DNA of 64,000 nucleotides. Origin: Vibrio crassostreae. GTDB lineage: Bacteria; Pseudomonadota; Gammaproteobacteria; Enterobacterales; Vibrionaceae. This document shows positions 1 through 8,804 of this stretch, piece after piece. The position numbers were made by a program, and so were the translations under genes. The stretch spans positions 1,116,001 to 1,180,000 of the forward strand of contig NZ_AP025477.1 of NCBI RefSeq assembly GCF_024347415.1. Direction: 5' to 3'. Position 1 is the stretch's first letter, and every line of letters starts with the position of its first letter. The notes beneath the pieces were generated by a model. It saw only the letters and a list, made by a program, of their open reading frames with translations. It did not search any database and had not been told where the DNA came from.

Positions 1-984
1 GTGGTCGTGAATCAAGCACCACAGACCCACATCAAGGTGCCGCTGATCATGCGGTCTTTAGGTACTAAAAACATTCGCCTAATTAAACCATCCACACTTT
101 ATGATGGGCATTGGTTTGAACGTTTATTGACGCACTTAGAACAAACAGATCAAGACTTACACGGCACGCTTTTCCATTGTAATGAGAAACATGGCGGCCA
201 TGTTGGAGACGATAAAACCTTTGCTTATATTGTGCGTGAATACCCGCTGAGTTACTTCCAAGACAAAGCACTGGTGCCTGTGGCTGCGCTTGCCAGTCCA
301 ATGCCTGATGAACGTTTGTTCTTGGAACACCTCGCCGAGCAGTATTATCAGCAAAATACACTGACTTGGTTTAAAGATTACGTCGATCTGCTATGCAAAG
401 TGCACCTTACATTGTGGATTCGTTACGGTATTGCTTTGGAGTCTAACCAACAAAACGCCATCATTGCATTCAATGAGCAAGGCAAGATGACCTTAGCCAT
501 GAAAGACAACGATGCTGCGCGTATTTGGCCAGAGCGTTTCCAAACGTTTGAGCAACAATCGCCCGTAAAATGCGACCACCTTTTAGATCAACGCATCACT
601 GTAGACAACGAGCTTGCTCTTGGTCAGATGTTTACCACGATTACTTTGCAGTTAGACATTGCCGCGATTGTCGAAGCAATGGCGACGAAAGGAATCGCCA
701 CGTCAGCTTATCTGTATGAAATGGTCGCCAATAGCCTCTCCCAACAGCTTAGCCAGTTGGACAAACAAGGACACAACACCAAGCTCGCAAACGAGATGTT
801 GTTTGAGTCACCCAACTTATACGCTAAGTATCTATTGAGCTCGGGGAGCTTATTGTCTAAAGAGGCGTCTGGCGCAAGCGATATCAATAAATTTTATGGC
901 TTGTCAGCACCGAACTTTTTATTGCTCACCAGCGAAGAAGCACAACACACTTACCTTGAAAACATCAAGCAGAGTGTGAGTTAA
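1..984 (+). CDS. pvsB: PvsB, vibrioferrin NIS synthetase (C-terminal part, cut by window edge)
   Basis: This frame is open from the first base, so the gene is cut by the window edge and only the last 327 codons or fewer are visible. The protein resembles the C-terminal half of IucA/IucC-type siderophore synthetases, including the ferric-reductase-like tail. In the family these ATP-dependent enzymes join citrate-type carboxylates to amines or alcohols. In vibrioferrin assembly PvsB is the synthetase that adds the alanine/2-oxoglutarate unit to the citryl-ethanolamine piece. The order pvsB-pvsC-pvsD-pvsE that follows, with a gap of only 6 bp to the next gene, supports the name. The GTG at base 1 is probably an internal valine, not a start. 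Iron (Fur) control is expected, but the promoter lies outside the window. Confidence 0.85.
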   Translation: MVVNQAPQTHIKVPLIMRSLGTKNIRLIKPSTLYDGHWFERLLTHLEQTDQDLHGTLFHCNEKHGGHVGDDKTFAYIVREYPLSYFQDKALVPVAALASPMPDERLFLEHLAEQYYQQNTLTWFKDYVDLLCKVHLTLWIRYGIALESNQQNAIIAFNEQGKMTLAMKDNDAARIWPERFQTFEQQSPVKCDHLLDQRITVDNELALGQMFTTITLQLDIAAIVEAMATKGIATSAYLYEMVANSLSQQLSQLDKQGHNTKLANEMLFESPNLYAKYLLSSGSLLSKEASGASDINKFYGLSAPNFLLLTSEEAQHTYLENIKQSVS

Positions 985-990
985 CCCATC

Positions 991-2208
991 ATGACCAAAC
1001 TCATTTATTGTGTACTTTTAAGCCACTTTATCGCCGCGTTTGCAGCCTTAGGAATGCCGCTGTTTTTGCCAATGGTATTGCCAACACTGGATGCAAACAT
1101 TACTTCGGATTGGGCGGGGGTACTGTTCATTTTACCGACCTTTTGCACTGCCGTTGCGGCACGCTTTTGGGGGCAGTTTGCTGATAAATATGGCAGACGT
1201 CGCTCTCTATTACGGGCTCAACTCGGGCTTGCAGCAGGCTTCGCGCTGTGTGGCTTAGCCGATAATCTCTCAATGTTTGTGTTTGGTCTTATCATTCAAG
1301 GAACCTTTGGTGGCACCATGGCCGCCTCAAACAGCTACTTATCCAGCCAAATCAACGATGCGAAATCACTCGGTAAGTCACTCAATAAAACTCAGCTTTC
1401 TGCCCGTCTGGCGCTAATTATTGCTCCGATTGGGCTTGGCTGGAGTTTATCAGCAACAAACCCGCTGAACGCGTACCTGTGGCTGTCCGCTTTGCCGCTA
1501 TTCGCGCTAGTGATCACCTTAACATTACCCATTGATGACTTAGCGAAATCTAAGGGAATTGTAAAAGATCAGGCATCGAAGAAAGCTCAATGCAGCCAAG
1601 TCAATTCGTTAAATACGCTTTACTGGGTGTTTGGCGCGCAGTTCAGCTTTGCTTTCGCCATGGTCGTCACGTTCCCCTATTTCTCGCCTTATGTGCAGCA
1701 ATATGGCGTGACAAATCAAGCGTGGATTGGATTTCTATATGCCCTCCCACATGGTGTTTATCTGCTCTTTGCAGGGAAAGTTCATCTGTTCTCTGAATGG
1801 GTTGATCGCCACCAGCTTGAACACAATCAAGCGCAGCGTACTTTATGGCTAGGCTTTGGTTTGCTTTCACTCAGTGCAGCAATGCATCTCACGCCATATC
1901 AAGAAGTGTTGATTATTGCTCGTATTGTTTTCGGACTTGGCATGGTTTGCTGTTATCACGGCTTGCATCAAGCATTAGCAAACCAAATTGATCGACGACA
2001 AAGCGGCAAAGTATTTTCGCGCTTTGACGCTATGTCTAAATGGGGTGGCGTTGCGGCTGGATTGAGCGCGTCTTTCATATCAAGCCAGGGCTGGCTTAAG
2101 GTTCCTTTCATACTTTCTATGTTGGTCAGTGGCATTGCTGCTATCGCGCTGATCATCCATTCAAAATTTGGACATCAACATGTTACAGACTCAATTACCT
2201 CCAAGTGA
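991..2208 (+). CDS. pvsC: PvsC, MFS exporter of vibrioferrin
   Basis: A 405-residue, very hydrophobic protein with about 12 predicted membrane segments. It carries the major facilitator signature after helix 2 (DKYGRRRS, near residue 65). By family and by position between the two siderophore synthetases it is the inner-membrane exporter of newly made vibrioferrin. It starts 6 bp after pvsB, has only a weak ribosome site, and is probably translated by coupling. Its last 29 to 41 bases overlap pvsD. The assignment rests on operon order plus the MFS fold; substrate specificity is inferred from context. Confidence 0.85.
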   Translation: MTKLIYCVLLSHFIAAFAALGMPLFLPMVLPTLDANITSDWAGVLFILPTFCTAVAARFWGQFADKYGRRRSLLRAQLGLAAGFALCGLADNLSMFVFGLIIQGTFGGTMAASNSYLSSQINDAKSLGKSLNKTQLSARLALIIAPIGLGWSLSATNPLNAYLWLSALPLFALVITLTLPIDDLAKSKGIVKDQASKKAQCSQVNSLNTLYWVFGAQFSFAFAMVVTFPYFSPYVQQYGVTNQAWIGFLYALPHGVYLLFAGKVHLFSEWVDRHQLEHNQAQRTLWLGFGLLSLSAAMHLTPYQEVLIIARIVFGLGMVCCYHGLHQALANQIDRRQSGKVFSRFDAMSKWGGVAAGLSASFISSQGWLKVPFILSMLVSGIAAIALIIHSKFGHQHVTDSITSK

Positions 2209-4045
2209 ATATTCCGCTGAAGACCAAGTTCTTCAAAATTGTAAAAAAGTACTGCTAAATCGAGAAAAAGCCCAACTCAATACCATCATGGGCGTGGTGA
2301 ACTGTTACTTACGTGAATACGCGATACCCAATAAGCAGGTTGATTGGTACTACAGTTCGGCCTCTCTTCCTCAAACTTTGAAAAGAAACTACAACGCTCA
2401 CCAACGCGTGGCCATTCACCTACCTCATCAAGATCAACCTCAGAAAAATGGTCTGATGGTTTTACCCGTTGAGTACACCAGTAAACTGGGGAAAGTGAAG
2501 CTCAGTGATACACCTTGGGCTAAAATGCCCGGTGCAGCTTGGTGTAAGTTGGACGCAACGCAAACCCTGACGCTTCTACTCAGTTACCTAAAACAAGTGC
2601 TGACGATTCCATTCAATCACGAATTGATCGAGCAAATGGAAAACAGTTTGTTGATCACCGAGCAGTTCCTAAACTCTGACGGCTCTCCTCAGTATCACAA
2701 TGCGTTTATCGCATCAGAGCAATCGTTACTTTGGGGACATACTTTTCACCCAACGCCAAAGAGTCGATCAGGCGTAAGCATAGATGATCTGCTAGCGTGT
2801 TCCCCTGAAGTTGGCGCTAAGGTTCCTCTCTATTGGTTTAAGATCGACACAGAATTGCTTGATATCTTAAGTTCAGATGACCGAACTTCACCAACGACCA
2901 TGCTTGAACAACTTGCGCCAGACGAGAACAATTCAGCAACTACCATGCTTTACCCTTGCCACCCTTGGGAAAGTTACACACTTTTGCAAAACCCAGTGGT
3001 CAAAACGGCCATTGAACAAGGCAAAATCATCCCGCTTGGATTAGGTGGTGAAAAACTCTTACCCACCTCATCCGTGCGCACTCTGTATCACCCAGATATG
3101 GATTGGTTCGCTAAGTTCTCTATTAATGTACGTTTAACCAACTGCGTACGTAAAAACGCATGGTATGAGCTCGATAGTGCCGTTCAATTAACCTCGATTC
3201 TGCATCCAATCAAAGAAAGCGAACAGTTACGTAATCCAGTATTCAAGGTAATGACTGAACCTTACGCCACCACATTGAATCTAGAATCTGTGGCTGAACA
3301 AGAACATGCGGATGTTATTAAGGCTCGAGAATCATTTGGTATTTTATATCGAGAGAATTTCAGTTTAAGTGAAACCGATATTTTGCAACCAACGTTAGCG
3401 GGTGCGCTCTTTGCTTACGACAGTGACGGGAACAGTTGCATCGCCACTCAACTCAAACAAAAAGCGCAAACAACACAAAGCCAATATGCAAATATCGCCA
3501 CGCTGTGGTTTGAACGCTATCTGCATTGTTTGATTCCTGGTGTCTTTAACTACTACTTCAAACACGGAGTTGCGTTTGAACCTCACCTACAAAACACGCT
3601 GATTGGTTTTGAAAAAGACATGCCATGCTGTGTATGGATTCGAGACTTAGAAGGCACTAAGCTGCTACCCGAATTTTGGCCATCAGAGACACTTCAGCAA
3701 CTTTCAGAGCGTGCTCGTCAATCGGTGTACTACAGCCGTGAGCAAGGTTGGAACCGCATAGGTTACTGCACCTTCATTAACAATGTTAGTGAAGCTATTT
3801 TCTTTATCGCTGAGGGGGACTCGGCACTTGAGAATACGTTATGGGGAACTTTAAAAGACGCTATCGTCCGCTGGCAGTCGATCAATGGTCAGCAACCAGA
3901 ACTGATGGCATTGATTAACGATGGCCACTTCCCAAGTAAAAATAACTTCACAACCCGTTTGATGCAAAATGCCGATAAAGAGTCTGGGTACACACTAGTT
4001 GCTGCACCTTGGCCGACTCATAAAAGAGGAGCTCACCATGCTTAA
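2180..4045 (+). CDS. pvsD: PvsD, vibrioferrin NIS synthetase
   Basis: An IucA/IucC-family enzyme of 621 residues. Typical family segments are visible: HPWE near residue 258, then a TSSVRT-type nucleotide-binding stretch followed by KFSINVR. In the vibrioferrin pathway PvsD condenses citrate with L-serine. I chose the ATG at 2180; a TTG at 2168 in the same frame would add four residues, and neither has a clear Shine-Dalgarno, so translation is probably coupled to pvsC, which ends at 2208 inside this gene. The length matches full-length NIS synthetases. The end overlaps pvsE by 8 bp, so four pvs genes form one transcript. Confidence 0.88.
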   Translation: MLQTQLPPSEYSAEDQVLQNCKKVLLNREKAQLNTIMGVVNCYLREYAIPNKQVDWYYSSASLPQTLKRNYNAHQRVAIHLPHQDQPQKNGLMVLPVEYTSKLGKVKLSDTPWAKMPGAAWCKLDATQTLTLLLSYLKQVLTIPFNHELIEQMENSLLITEQFLNSDGSPQYHNAFIASEQSLLWGHTFHPTPKSRSGVSIDDLLACSPEVGAKVPLYWFKIDTELLDILSSDDRTSPTTMLEQLAPDENNSATTMLYPCHPWESYTLLQNPVVKTAIEQGKIIPLGLGGEKLLPTSSVRTLYHPDMDWFAKFSINVRLTNCVRKNAWYELDSAVQLTSILHPIKESEQLRNPVFKVMTEPYATTLNLESVAEQEHADVIKARESFGILYRENFSLSETDILQPTLAGALFAYDSDGNSCIATQLKQKAQTTQSQYANIATLWFERYLHCLIPGVFNYYFKHGVAFEPHLQNTLIGFEKDMPCCVWIRDLEGTKLLPEFWPSETLQQLSERARQSVYYSREQGWNRIGYCTFINNVSEAIFFIAEGDSALENTLWGTLKDAIVRWQSINGQQPELMALINDGHFPSKNNFTTRLMQNADKESGYTLVAAPWPTHKRGAHHA

Positions 4046-5240
4046 TTCGCCTCAACTTCCTGAGAACATCCATCAAGAAATCCACCAATTGGCCAAGCAA
4101 CAAACTCAACCATTATGTGCTTATCTTTATGATCTCGATGCATTGAAGCTGCACATTAAGCAGATGCGCCATGTATTACCAAAAAACGTAGAGCTATTTT
4201 ACGCAGCGAAAGCGAATCCTTCAGAACCAATATTACGCACTTTAGCTCCTTATGTTGATGGTTTCGAAGCGGCATCAGGCGGAGAGCTTACACACCTCTA
4301 CCAGCAACAACTCAATAAACCACTGATCTTTGGTGGTCCTGGGAAAATGCCAAGTGAATTAGAGCAAGCAATTGAACTCGATGTTGATGCGATTCATGTC
4401 GAGAGCCTCACTGAGCTACAACGCATTGGTGCTTTAACTCAGAGGTTGAATCGGCCTGCTTCGATCTTTTTGCGTATGAACATCGACATTGGTGACATCA
4501 CACTGAGCAAATTAGCCATGGGGGGAAAACCCACTCCATTTGGTTTAGATGAAAGTGAGTTAAACAACGCATTGATGTATTTGCGTGATTTCCCGTTAAT
4601 CAAACTGAAAGGATTTCACTTCCATTTGATGTCGCACCAACTTGAAGTCGGTCGACACTTAGCTTTGATGGAGCGTTATTTCCAAGTAGTGAAGGAGTGG
4701 AAAGAGAAATACTCACTTGAAGATCTTACGATCAACTTGGGTGGCGGTATGGGAATCAATTACCAAGATCAGGAGCAACATTTTCCATGGGTAGAGTTTT
4801 GTGACAAGTTAGAATTCTTGATCGCCAAAGAACAACTACAAGATTGGACACTGCGTTTTGAATGCGGGCGCTACATCTCAGCACCTTGTGGCTACTACGT
4901 GATGGAAGTGTTGGACATTAAACAAAACCTCGGTGAAAACTTTGTGATTGCTCGCGGAGGCACGCATCACTTCAGGACGCCCGCAGCACAAGGGCATGAT
5001 CACCCTTTTGTTATCATGAAAAATAAGCAGTCCCCTACTATTTCAAACCCGATAGACCAGACTAAACCCACGCTGGTTGGGCAGTTATGCACACCAAAAG
5101 ATGTCCTTGCACGGAATCAAAATATCGATCACATCGACATCGGCGATTATGTGGTGTTCACCTTAGCGGGGGCTTATGCTTGGAACATCTCGCATCAGAA
5201 TTTCTTAATGCATGAACCTCCGGTGTTTCATTATTTCTAA
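4038..5240 (+). CDS. pvsE: PvsE, PLP-dependent decarboxylase of vibrioferrin synthesis
   Basis: A 400-residue fold-type III PLP decarboxylase of the diaminopimelate/ornithine decarboxylase family. The Schiff-base lysine is in FYAAKANP (K58). The glycine-rich phosphate loop LGGGMG and the ECGRYIS motif follow in the expected order. In vibrioferrin synthesis PvsE removes the carboxyl group from O-citryl-serine, leaving the ethanolamine part. An AGAGGAG ribosome site sits just before the ATG at 4038, inside the end of pvsD, which decides the start; the frame is open further upstream but that would ignore this site. It is the last gene of the operon and is followed by a strong hairpin. Confidence 0.88.
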   Translation: MLNSPQLPENIHQEIHQLAKQQTQPLCAYLYDLDALKLHIKQMRHVLPKNVELFYAAKANPSEPILRTLAPYVDGFEAASGGELTHLYQQQLNKPLIFGGPGKMPSELEQAIELDVDAIHVESLTELQRIGALTQRLNRPASIFLRMNIDIGDITLSKLAMGGKPTPFGLDESELNNALMYLRDFPLIKLKGFHFHLMSHQLEVGRHLALMERYFQVVKEWKEKYSLEDLTINLGGGMGINYQDQEQHFPWVEFCDKLEFLIAKEQLQDWTLRFECGRYISAPCGYYVMEVLDIKQNLGENFVIARGGTHHFRTPAAQGHDHPFVIMKNKQSPTISNPIDQTKPTLVGQLCTPKDVLARNQNIDHIDIGDYVVFTLAGAYAWNISHQNFLMHEPPVFHYF

Positions 5241-5350
5241 CATCTCGCTGTGCTCTATGATTTTTAACTTACGGTTTGAGGTGAAACTCCATGGGGCTAG
5301 CTAAAACCACAAAATAGAAAAGGCACTAAATAAAAAGACACCAAATGAAA

Positions 5351-5386
5351 AAAGGCGTTAGTAAACTCAGGTCTACTAACGCCTTT
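5351..5386 (+). terminator. Rho-independent-type terminator of the pvs operon
   Basis: A 13-bp perfect stem (AAAGGCGTTAGTA pairing with TACTAACGCCTTT) around a 10-base loop, about 110 bp after pvsE. A near copy of the same hairpin lies at 9753-9788. Confidence 0.8.
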
Positions 5387-5532
5387 CTTATGTTTACCTT
5401 AATCCTATTACCAAACAACTACGGTGATTGAGTACTCGGCTCCCCACAGTGATCGCAATGCAGAACCAAACCGTAGTTAATTGAAATACAAGCACTTAGC
5501 ATTTTTCATCGACTACTTAGCGGGAGCAACAC

Positions 5533-5799
5533 ATGGACAACAGAATCACCATTTTAGAGTTTCTCAGAGTGTTCGAATGCATTCGCTCATCTGGCGAGCA
5601 ACTGAACAATAAATATCAAGCGGGCGAAATGACGGCTTGGCATGATTACGATGGTTACACCTGTTGGCTAAGTTACAAAGACGTAACCGTGACGCTGATG
5701 TTTCATGGCTCGCTAAAAATTGAGTACGACAACGCTGCAAACTATTCTGAATTCATCGAGCATTGTTTAGGTATGCTCGCCATTGAACCTTCTCCATAA
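5533..5799 (+). CDS. Hypothetical protein, 88 residues
   Basis: I do not recognise this family. The 88-residue protein is soluble and acidic, without a signal peptide or membrane segment. It has a helical N-terminus (ILEFLRVFECIRSSGEQL) followed by a segment rich in aromatic and beta-forming residues. The ATG at 5533 has a GGGAG ribosome site about 8 bases upstream. It lies 34 bp before the CIA30 gene on the same strand, so the two may be co-transcribed. Coding is supported by length, ribosome site and composition only. Confidence 0.6.
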   Translation: MDNRITILEFLRVFECIRSSGEQLNNKYQAGEMTAWHDYDGYTCWLSYKDVTVTLMFHGSLKIEYDNAANYSEFIEHCLGMLAIEPSP

Positions 5800-5833
5800 A
5801 ACGCGATCAGACTAACGGCTAACGGAGAAAATT

Positions 5834-6442
5834 ATGAACGAATCAATTTTTAAAACGCGTGCATTACGTAAGCAAGTAGCTCCTTTATGGCTAATGCTCA
5901 GCCTTTCTTTTTTATGGTCAGAAGCGTCAACAGCAGGAATAGAGATGATTGATTTCACGCAAGCGAACGAACATACAAATTGGACAGTGACCAACGACAA
6001 TGTGATGGGCGGTATCTCAACTGGTGGAGTTATTTATAGCGGTGGGATGAGTCAGTTCAAGGGAGAGCTTTCATTAGAGAACAATGGTGGCTTTAGCTCA
6101 ATCAACCGCTCGATTGAATCACTAAGATCTGAAGCAGACAACGTAGAACTGACGTTTGTGGGCGATGGCCGTACTTACCAATTAAGGTTCACCACATGGA
6201 AAGGCGGTTATCGAACCAACTACAAGCACAACTTTGAGACAATAAAAGGTGAACAACTCAAGAAAGTCTTCCAACTAAAGGATTTTCAAGCGGTGTTCAG
6301 AGGTCGATTACTCAGTGGTGCGCCAAGACTTGAAGCCCAAGACATCAAACAGATCGGCTTTTTGATTGCAGATAAACAACCTTTGCCCTTCGAGCTAAAC
6401 CTCATTCAGGTTCAATTCAAAACCTCGCAAGAAACGGAGTAA
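5834..6442 (+). CDS. CIA30-domain protein
   Basis: A 202-residue protein that reads as a CIA30 (complex I intermediate-associated protein 30) domain: a jelly-roll with the characteristic NDNVMGGIS start near residue 55, a GGFSSINR strand and a TYQLRFTTWKGGYR segment. A hydrophobic stretch at residues 15-32 (LWLMLSLSFLWSEAS) suggests a signal peptide, so it is probably periplasmic. Bacterial members are not known to assemble complex I; the fold is a carbohydrate-binding-like sandwich and the role is unknown. The ribosome site is CGGAGA before the ATG at 5834. A hairpin shared with the convergent gene follows. Confidence 0.75.
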   Translation: MNESIFKTRALRKQVAPLWLMLSLSFLWSEASTAGIEMIDFTQANEHTNWTVTNDNVMGGISTGGVIYSGGMSQFKGELSLENNGGFSSINRSIESLRSEADNVELTFVGDGRTYQLRFTTWKGGYRTNYKHNFETIKGEQLKKVFQLKDFQAVFRGRLLSGAPRLEAQDIKQIGFLIADKQPLPFELNLIQVQFKTSQETE

Positions 6443-6481
6443 AGCTTTGTTGGAATAAACACAGTAAATCACTTAATAAAA

Positions 6482-6527
6482 AAAGCCCCTGATACCTTAT
6501 CGATTCGCGATAGACATCAGTGGCTTT
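6482..6527. terminator. Bidirectional hairpin between convergent genes
   Basis: AAAGCCCCTGAT pairs with ATCAGTGGCTTT (one mismatch). It lies between the CIA30 gene and the convergent oxidoreductase gene and is flanked by an A run on the left, so it can serve the minus strand as well. Confidence 0.6.
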
Positions 6528-6595
6528 CTGTTCAAGCGTTCAAGCTATTCAAATAAGCAACGGCTCAAACCGTCAAAGTTCTAAATCATTAACGA

Positions 6596-7621
6596 TTAAT
6601 ATTTGATGGCTGTTTTACCAATCGACGCACTGCTTTCAATACGTTGGTGCGCATCCTTAATTGTATCCACATTAAAGCCATTTAGGGTCGTGGTAAGCGT
6701 AGACTTAATGCGGCCAGCATCAATCAGGTTCGCAGCTTGGAACAGGATATCTTGTTGTTTCTGAATATCGTCTGTGTTGAACAGTGAACGTGTAAACATC
6801 AGCTCCCACACAAATCCTGCAGACTTACCTTGTAGCGCTGATAAGTCAATCCCGCCATCGAACTCTACAATCGAACTGATCATACCTTGCGGTGCGATCA
6901 ACTCCACCATCGCGTCCCAGTGCCCTTTGGTATCAGCGACATTGAAGATGTAATCGACATGCTGGATACCTTGTTCGCGTACAGATTCAACCAAGTTACG
7001 GTGATTAACGACATGGTCAGCGCCCATATCCCTAACCCACTGTTCGGTTTCTGGTCTTGAAGCTGTCGCGATAACTTTCAGATTGGTCAATTGCTTAGCC
7101 AGTTGAATCGCAATTGAACCAACACCGCCCGCTCCACCAATGATCAGAATCGATTTTTTCTCTTCAGGACGAACACGCAGGCGGTCGAACAATGCTTCCC
7201 AAGCCGTAAGCGTTGCTAGTGGCATAACTGCTGCAGCTTCATCAGAAAGGCTCTTAGGCGCTTTAGCGGTAATACGGTAGTCCACAGCTTGGAATTCTGC
7301 GTTGGCACCCATACGTGTTACATCACCCGCATAGTACACACGGTCACCGACTTCGAAGCCTTCAACGTCAGCACCTTTACCAACAACTTCACCGACTGCG
7401 TCATAGCCCAGCACTTTTGGCTGTTCAAGAGTTTTGTCTTTGGCATTACGAATACGAATTTTGGCGTCAGCAGGGTTGATAGAAGTCGCGCTCACTTTTA
7501 CCAGCAAGTCATTATTTTTTAGTTCTGGCAGACTCGTTTCAAACTCAAATAAACTGTCTTGCTCTGTAATCGCAAGTGATTGAGTAAATCCGATAGCTTT
7601 CATTTTTGATGGTAGTGACAT
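6596..7621 (-). CDS. Zinc-binding alcohol dehydrogenase family protein (quinone oxidoreductase type)
   Basis: A 341-residue medium-chain dehydrogenase/reductase. The N-terminal GroES-like domain (residues about 30-125) is followed by a Rossmann domain with GGAGGVGS at 162-169, the NAD(P)-binding turn. The cysteines and histidines that bind catalytic zinc in true alcohol dehydrogenases are absent, so it is better seen as a quinone oxidoreductase/enoyl reductase-like enzyme of the adh_fam_1 group. The AAGGAG ribosome site fixes the start at 7621. An operator-like sequence 68-98 bp upstream is nearly identical to one in front of the betaine-binding-type gene, so the LysR protein at 8805 is the likely regulator. 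Substrate unknown. Confidence 0.82.
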   Translation of the reverse strand: MSLPSKMKAIGFTQSLAITEQDSLFEFETSLPELKNNDLLVKVSATSINPADAKIRIRNAKDKTLEQPKVLGYDAVGEVVGKGADVEGFEVGDRVYYAGDVTRMGANAEFQAVDYRITAKAPKSLSDEAAAVMPLATLTAWEALFDRLRVRPEEKKSILIIGGAGGVGSIAIQLAKQLTNLKVIATASRPETEQWVRDMGADHVVNHRNLVESVREQGIQHVDYIFNVADTKGHWDAMVELIAPQGMISSIVEFDGGIDLSALQGKSAGFVWELMFTRSLFNTDDIQKQQDILFQAANLIDAGRIKSTLTTTLNGFNVDTIKDAHQRIESSASIGKTAIKY

Positions 7622-7688
7622 GGTGCTTTCTCCTTAAATTAGATGAGTTAATCTTAAAGAGTTCTCACTCTAGATAAACAGCCTAATT

Positions 7689-7719
7689 TTTGAATTATTA
7701 TCAAATATTTTTTGACAAT
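7689..7719. promoter_or_regulatory. Operator-like sequence, copy 1 of 2
   Basis: TTTGA-N7-TCAAA followed by a third TTTTGA half-site, 68-98 bp upstream of the oxidoreductase start. The first 18 bases are identical to the copy at 8666-8697 and the remainder is close. Inverted half-sites of this size fit a LysR-type regulator. Confidence 0.55.
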
Positions 7720-7773
7720 CGTACTACTGCTGCGCAATACGACAATCTTATGGTCTTTTCAACGGCATAGCGG

Positions 7774-8559
7774 TTAAATAAAGCCTTTCTCAATCAACCA
7801 ATCACGCGTTACTTCATCTTGTGGTTTACCTTCACGGCAAACTTTGTAATCCAGTTCGGCAATAATATCGTTCGAGAAACGTAGGGAATCCAACGTCTTA
7901 ATCTGTTCTTCGCTTAACAAGTGTTTCTTGTCATCTCTTAGAAGCAGTACCGCTCTATCTACAATTCCAAGCAACCTCTTTGGATCTTTGAGCTCTCGAA
8001 TATCATAGCGATAGTGCAAAAACTGAGGCTTCCACAGCGGTACAACAACCCACTCTTTATTGGCCACTGCACTTTCAAAAGCATCAAAGCAATCAGCTTC
8101 GCTGCCAGAAAAAAACTCGTAACCCGAACCGCTCAGCCCATATTCTTTCATCATCTGGATAGAGAAGCGTGTGATACCAGCACCGGGGTTAATACCCTGA
8201 ATTTTGGCATTCATTTTATCTACGACTTCAGGCTTCAGTAGATCTGCGATTTCTGAAACTGCCTCTTCAGGCACATAATCAGGCACACCCCACAAAGCGT
8301 AAGGTTCATAATGAAGCCCAAGCTCGATAAGCGGCTCAACTTCTTCAACGCCAGCTTTGTAAATACCGTGACTTGATGGCAACCACGCAGAAGAAAGCAT
8401 ATCCACTTGGCCTGTTTTCAGCTTTTCAAAGTTCTCCTGATGTGGAGAGAAAATGCGCTCTACCTCAAAGCCCATGGCTTTCAATACATTGGCAACCAAT
8501 GATGCGGTCGTACGGTGGAACGACAAATCCGTTACACCCATTATGATTTTCTTAGTCAT
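7774..8559 (-). CDS. Glycine betaine ABC transporter-type substrate-binding protein without signal peptide
   Basis: A 261-residue OpuAC/ProX-type ligand-binding protein. The mature fold starts almost at residue 1 (KKIIMGVTDLSFH), there is no hydrophobic leader or lipobox, and no permease or ATPase gene lies nearby. Family members bind betaine, choline or related quaternary amines in an aromatic cage. Here the absence of an export signal suggests a cytoplasmic ligand-binding protein, not a transporter part; this is inference. The ribosome site AGGGGGACAAG precedes the ATG at 8559, so a longer N-terminus is unlikely. It is divergent from the LysR gene at 8805 and shares its intergenic operator-like sequence. 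Confidence 0.75.
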   Translation of the reverse strand: MTKKIIMGVTDLSFHRTTASLVANVLKAMGFEVERIFSPHQENFEKLKTGQVDMLSSAWLPSSHGIYKAGVEEVEPLIELGLHYEPYALWGVPDYVPEEAVSEIADLLKPEVVDKMNAKIQGINPGAGITRFSIQMMKEYGLSGSGYEFFSGSEADCFDAFESAVANKEWVVVPLWKPQFLHYRYDIRELKDPKRLLGIVDRAVLLLRDDKKHLLSEEQIKTLDSLRFSNDIIAELDYKVCREGKPQDEVTRDWLIEKGFI

Positions 8560-8665
8560 CTTGTCCCCCTAGATCGTAGGCTTCGTTCATGCAGTTTGTA
8601 CTGCGATACGTTGTTGGTATGAACACATAGTAGTTAGATCATTACTTACGAAAAACAGCTTTATA

Positions 8666-8697
8666 TTTGAATTATTATCAAATTAATTTTGAAAATT
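8666..8697. promoter_or_regulatory. Operator-like sequence, copy 2 of 2
   Basis: TTTGAATTATTATCAAAT followed by a TTTTGA half-site, in the divergent region between the betaine-binding-type gene (107-138 bp upstream of its start) and the LysR gene (108-139 bp upstream). Near-identical to 7689-7719. Position suits both autoregulation and control of the divergent gene. Confidence 0.6.
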
Positions 8698-8804
8698 GAG
8701 CATTTAAGGATAGCTTTGAATGAGTGCAACAGGATTAACCAACTTCGTGGTTAGACAATATTTCAATACAATGTTTAAAACCTTATCAAACACAGGTAGA
8801 TAAT

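Noticed and set aside
1..361. Minus-strand open frames within pvsB
   Set aside because: Antisense to conserved siderophore synthetase sequence, no ribosome sites.
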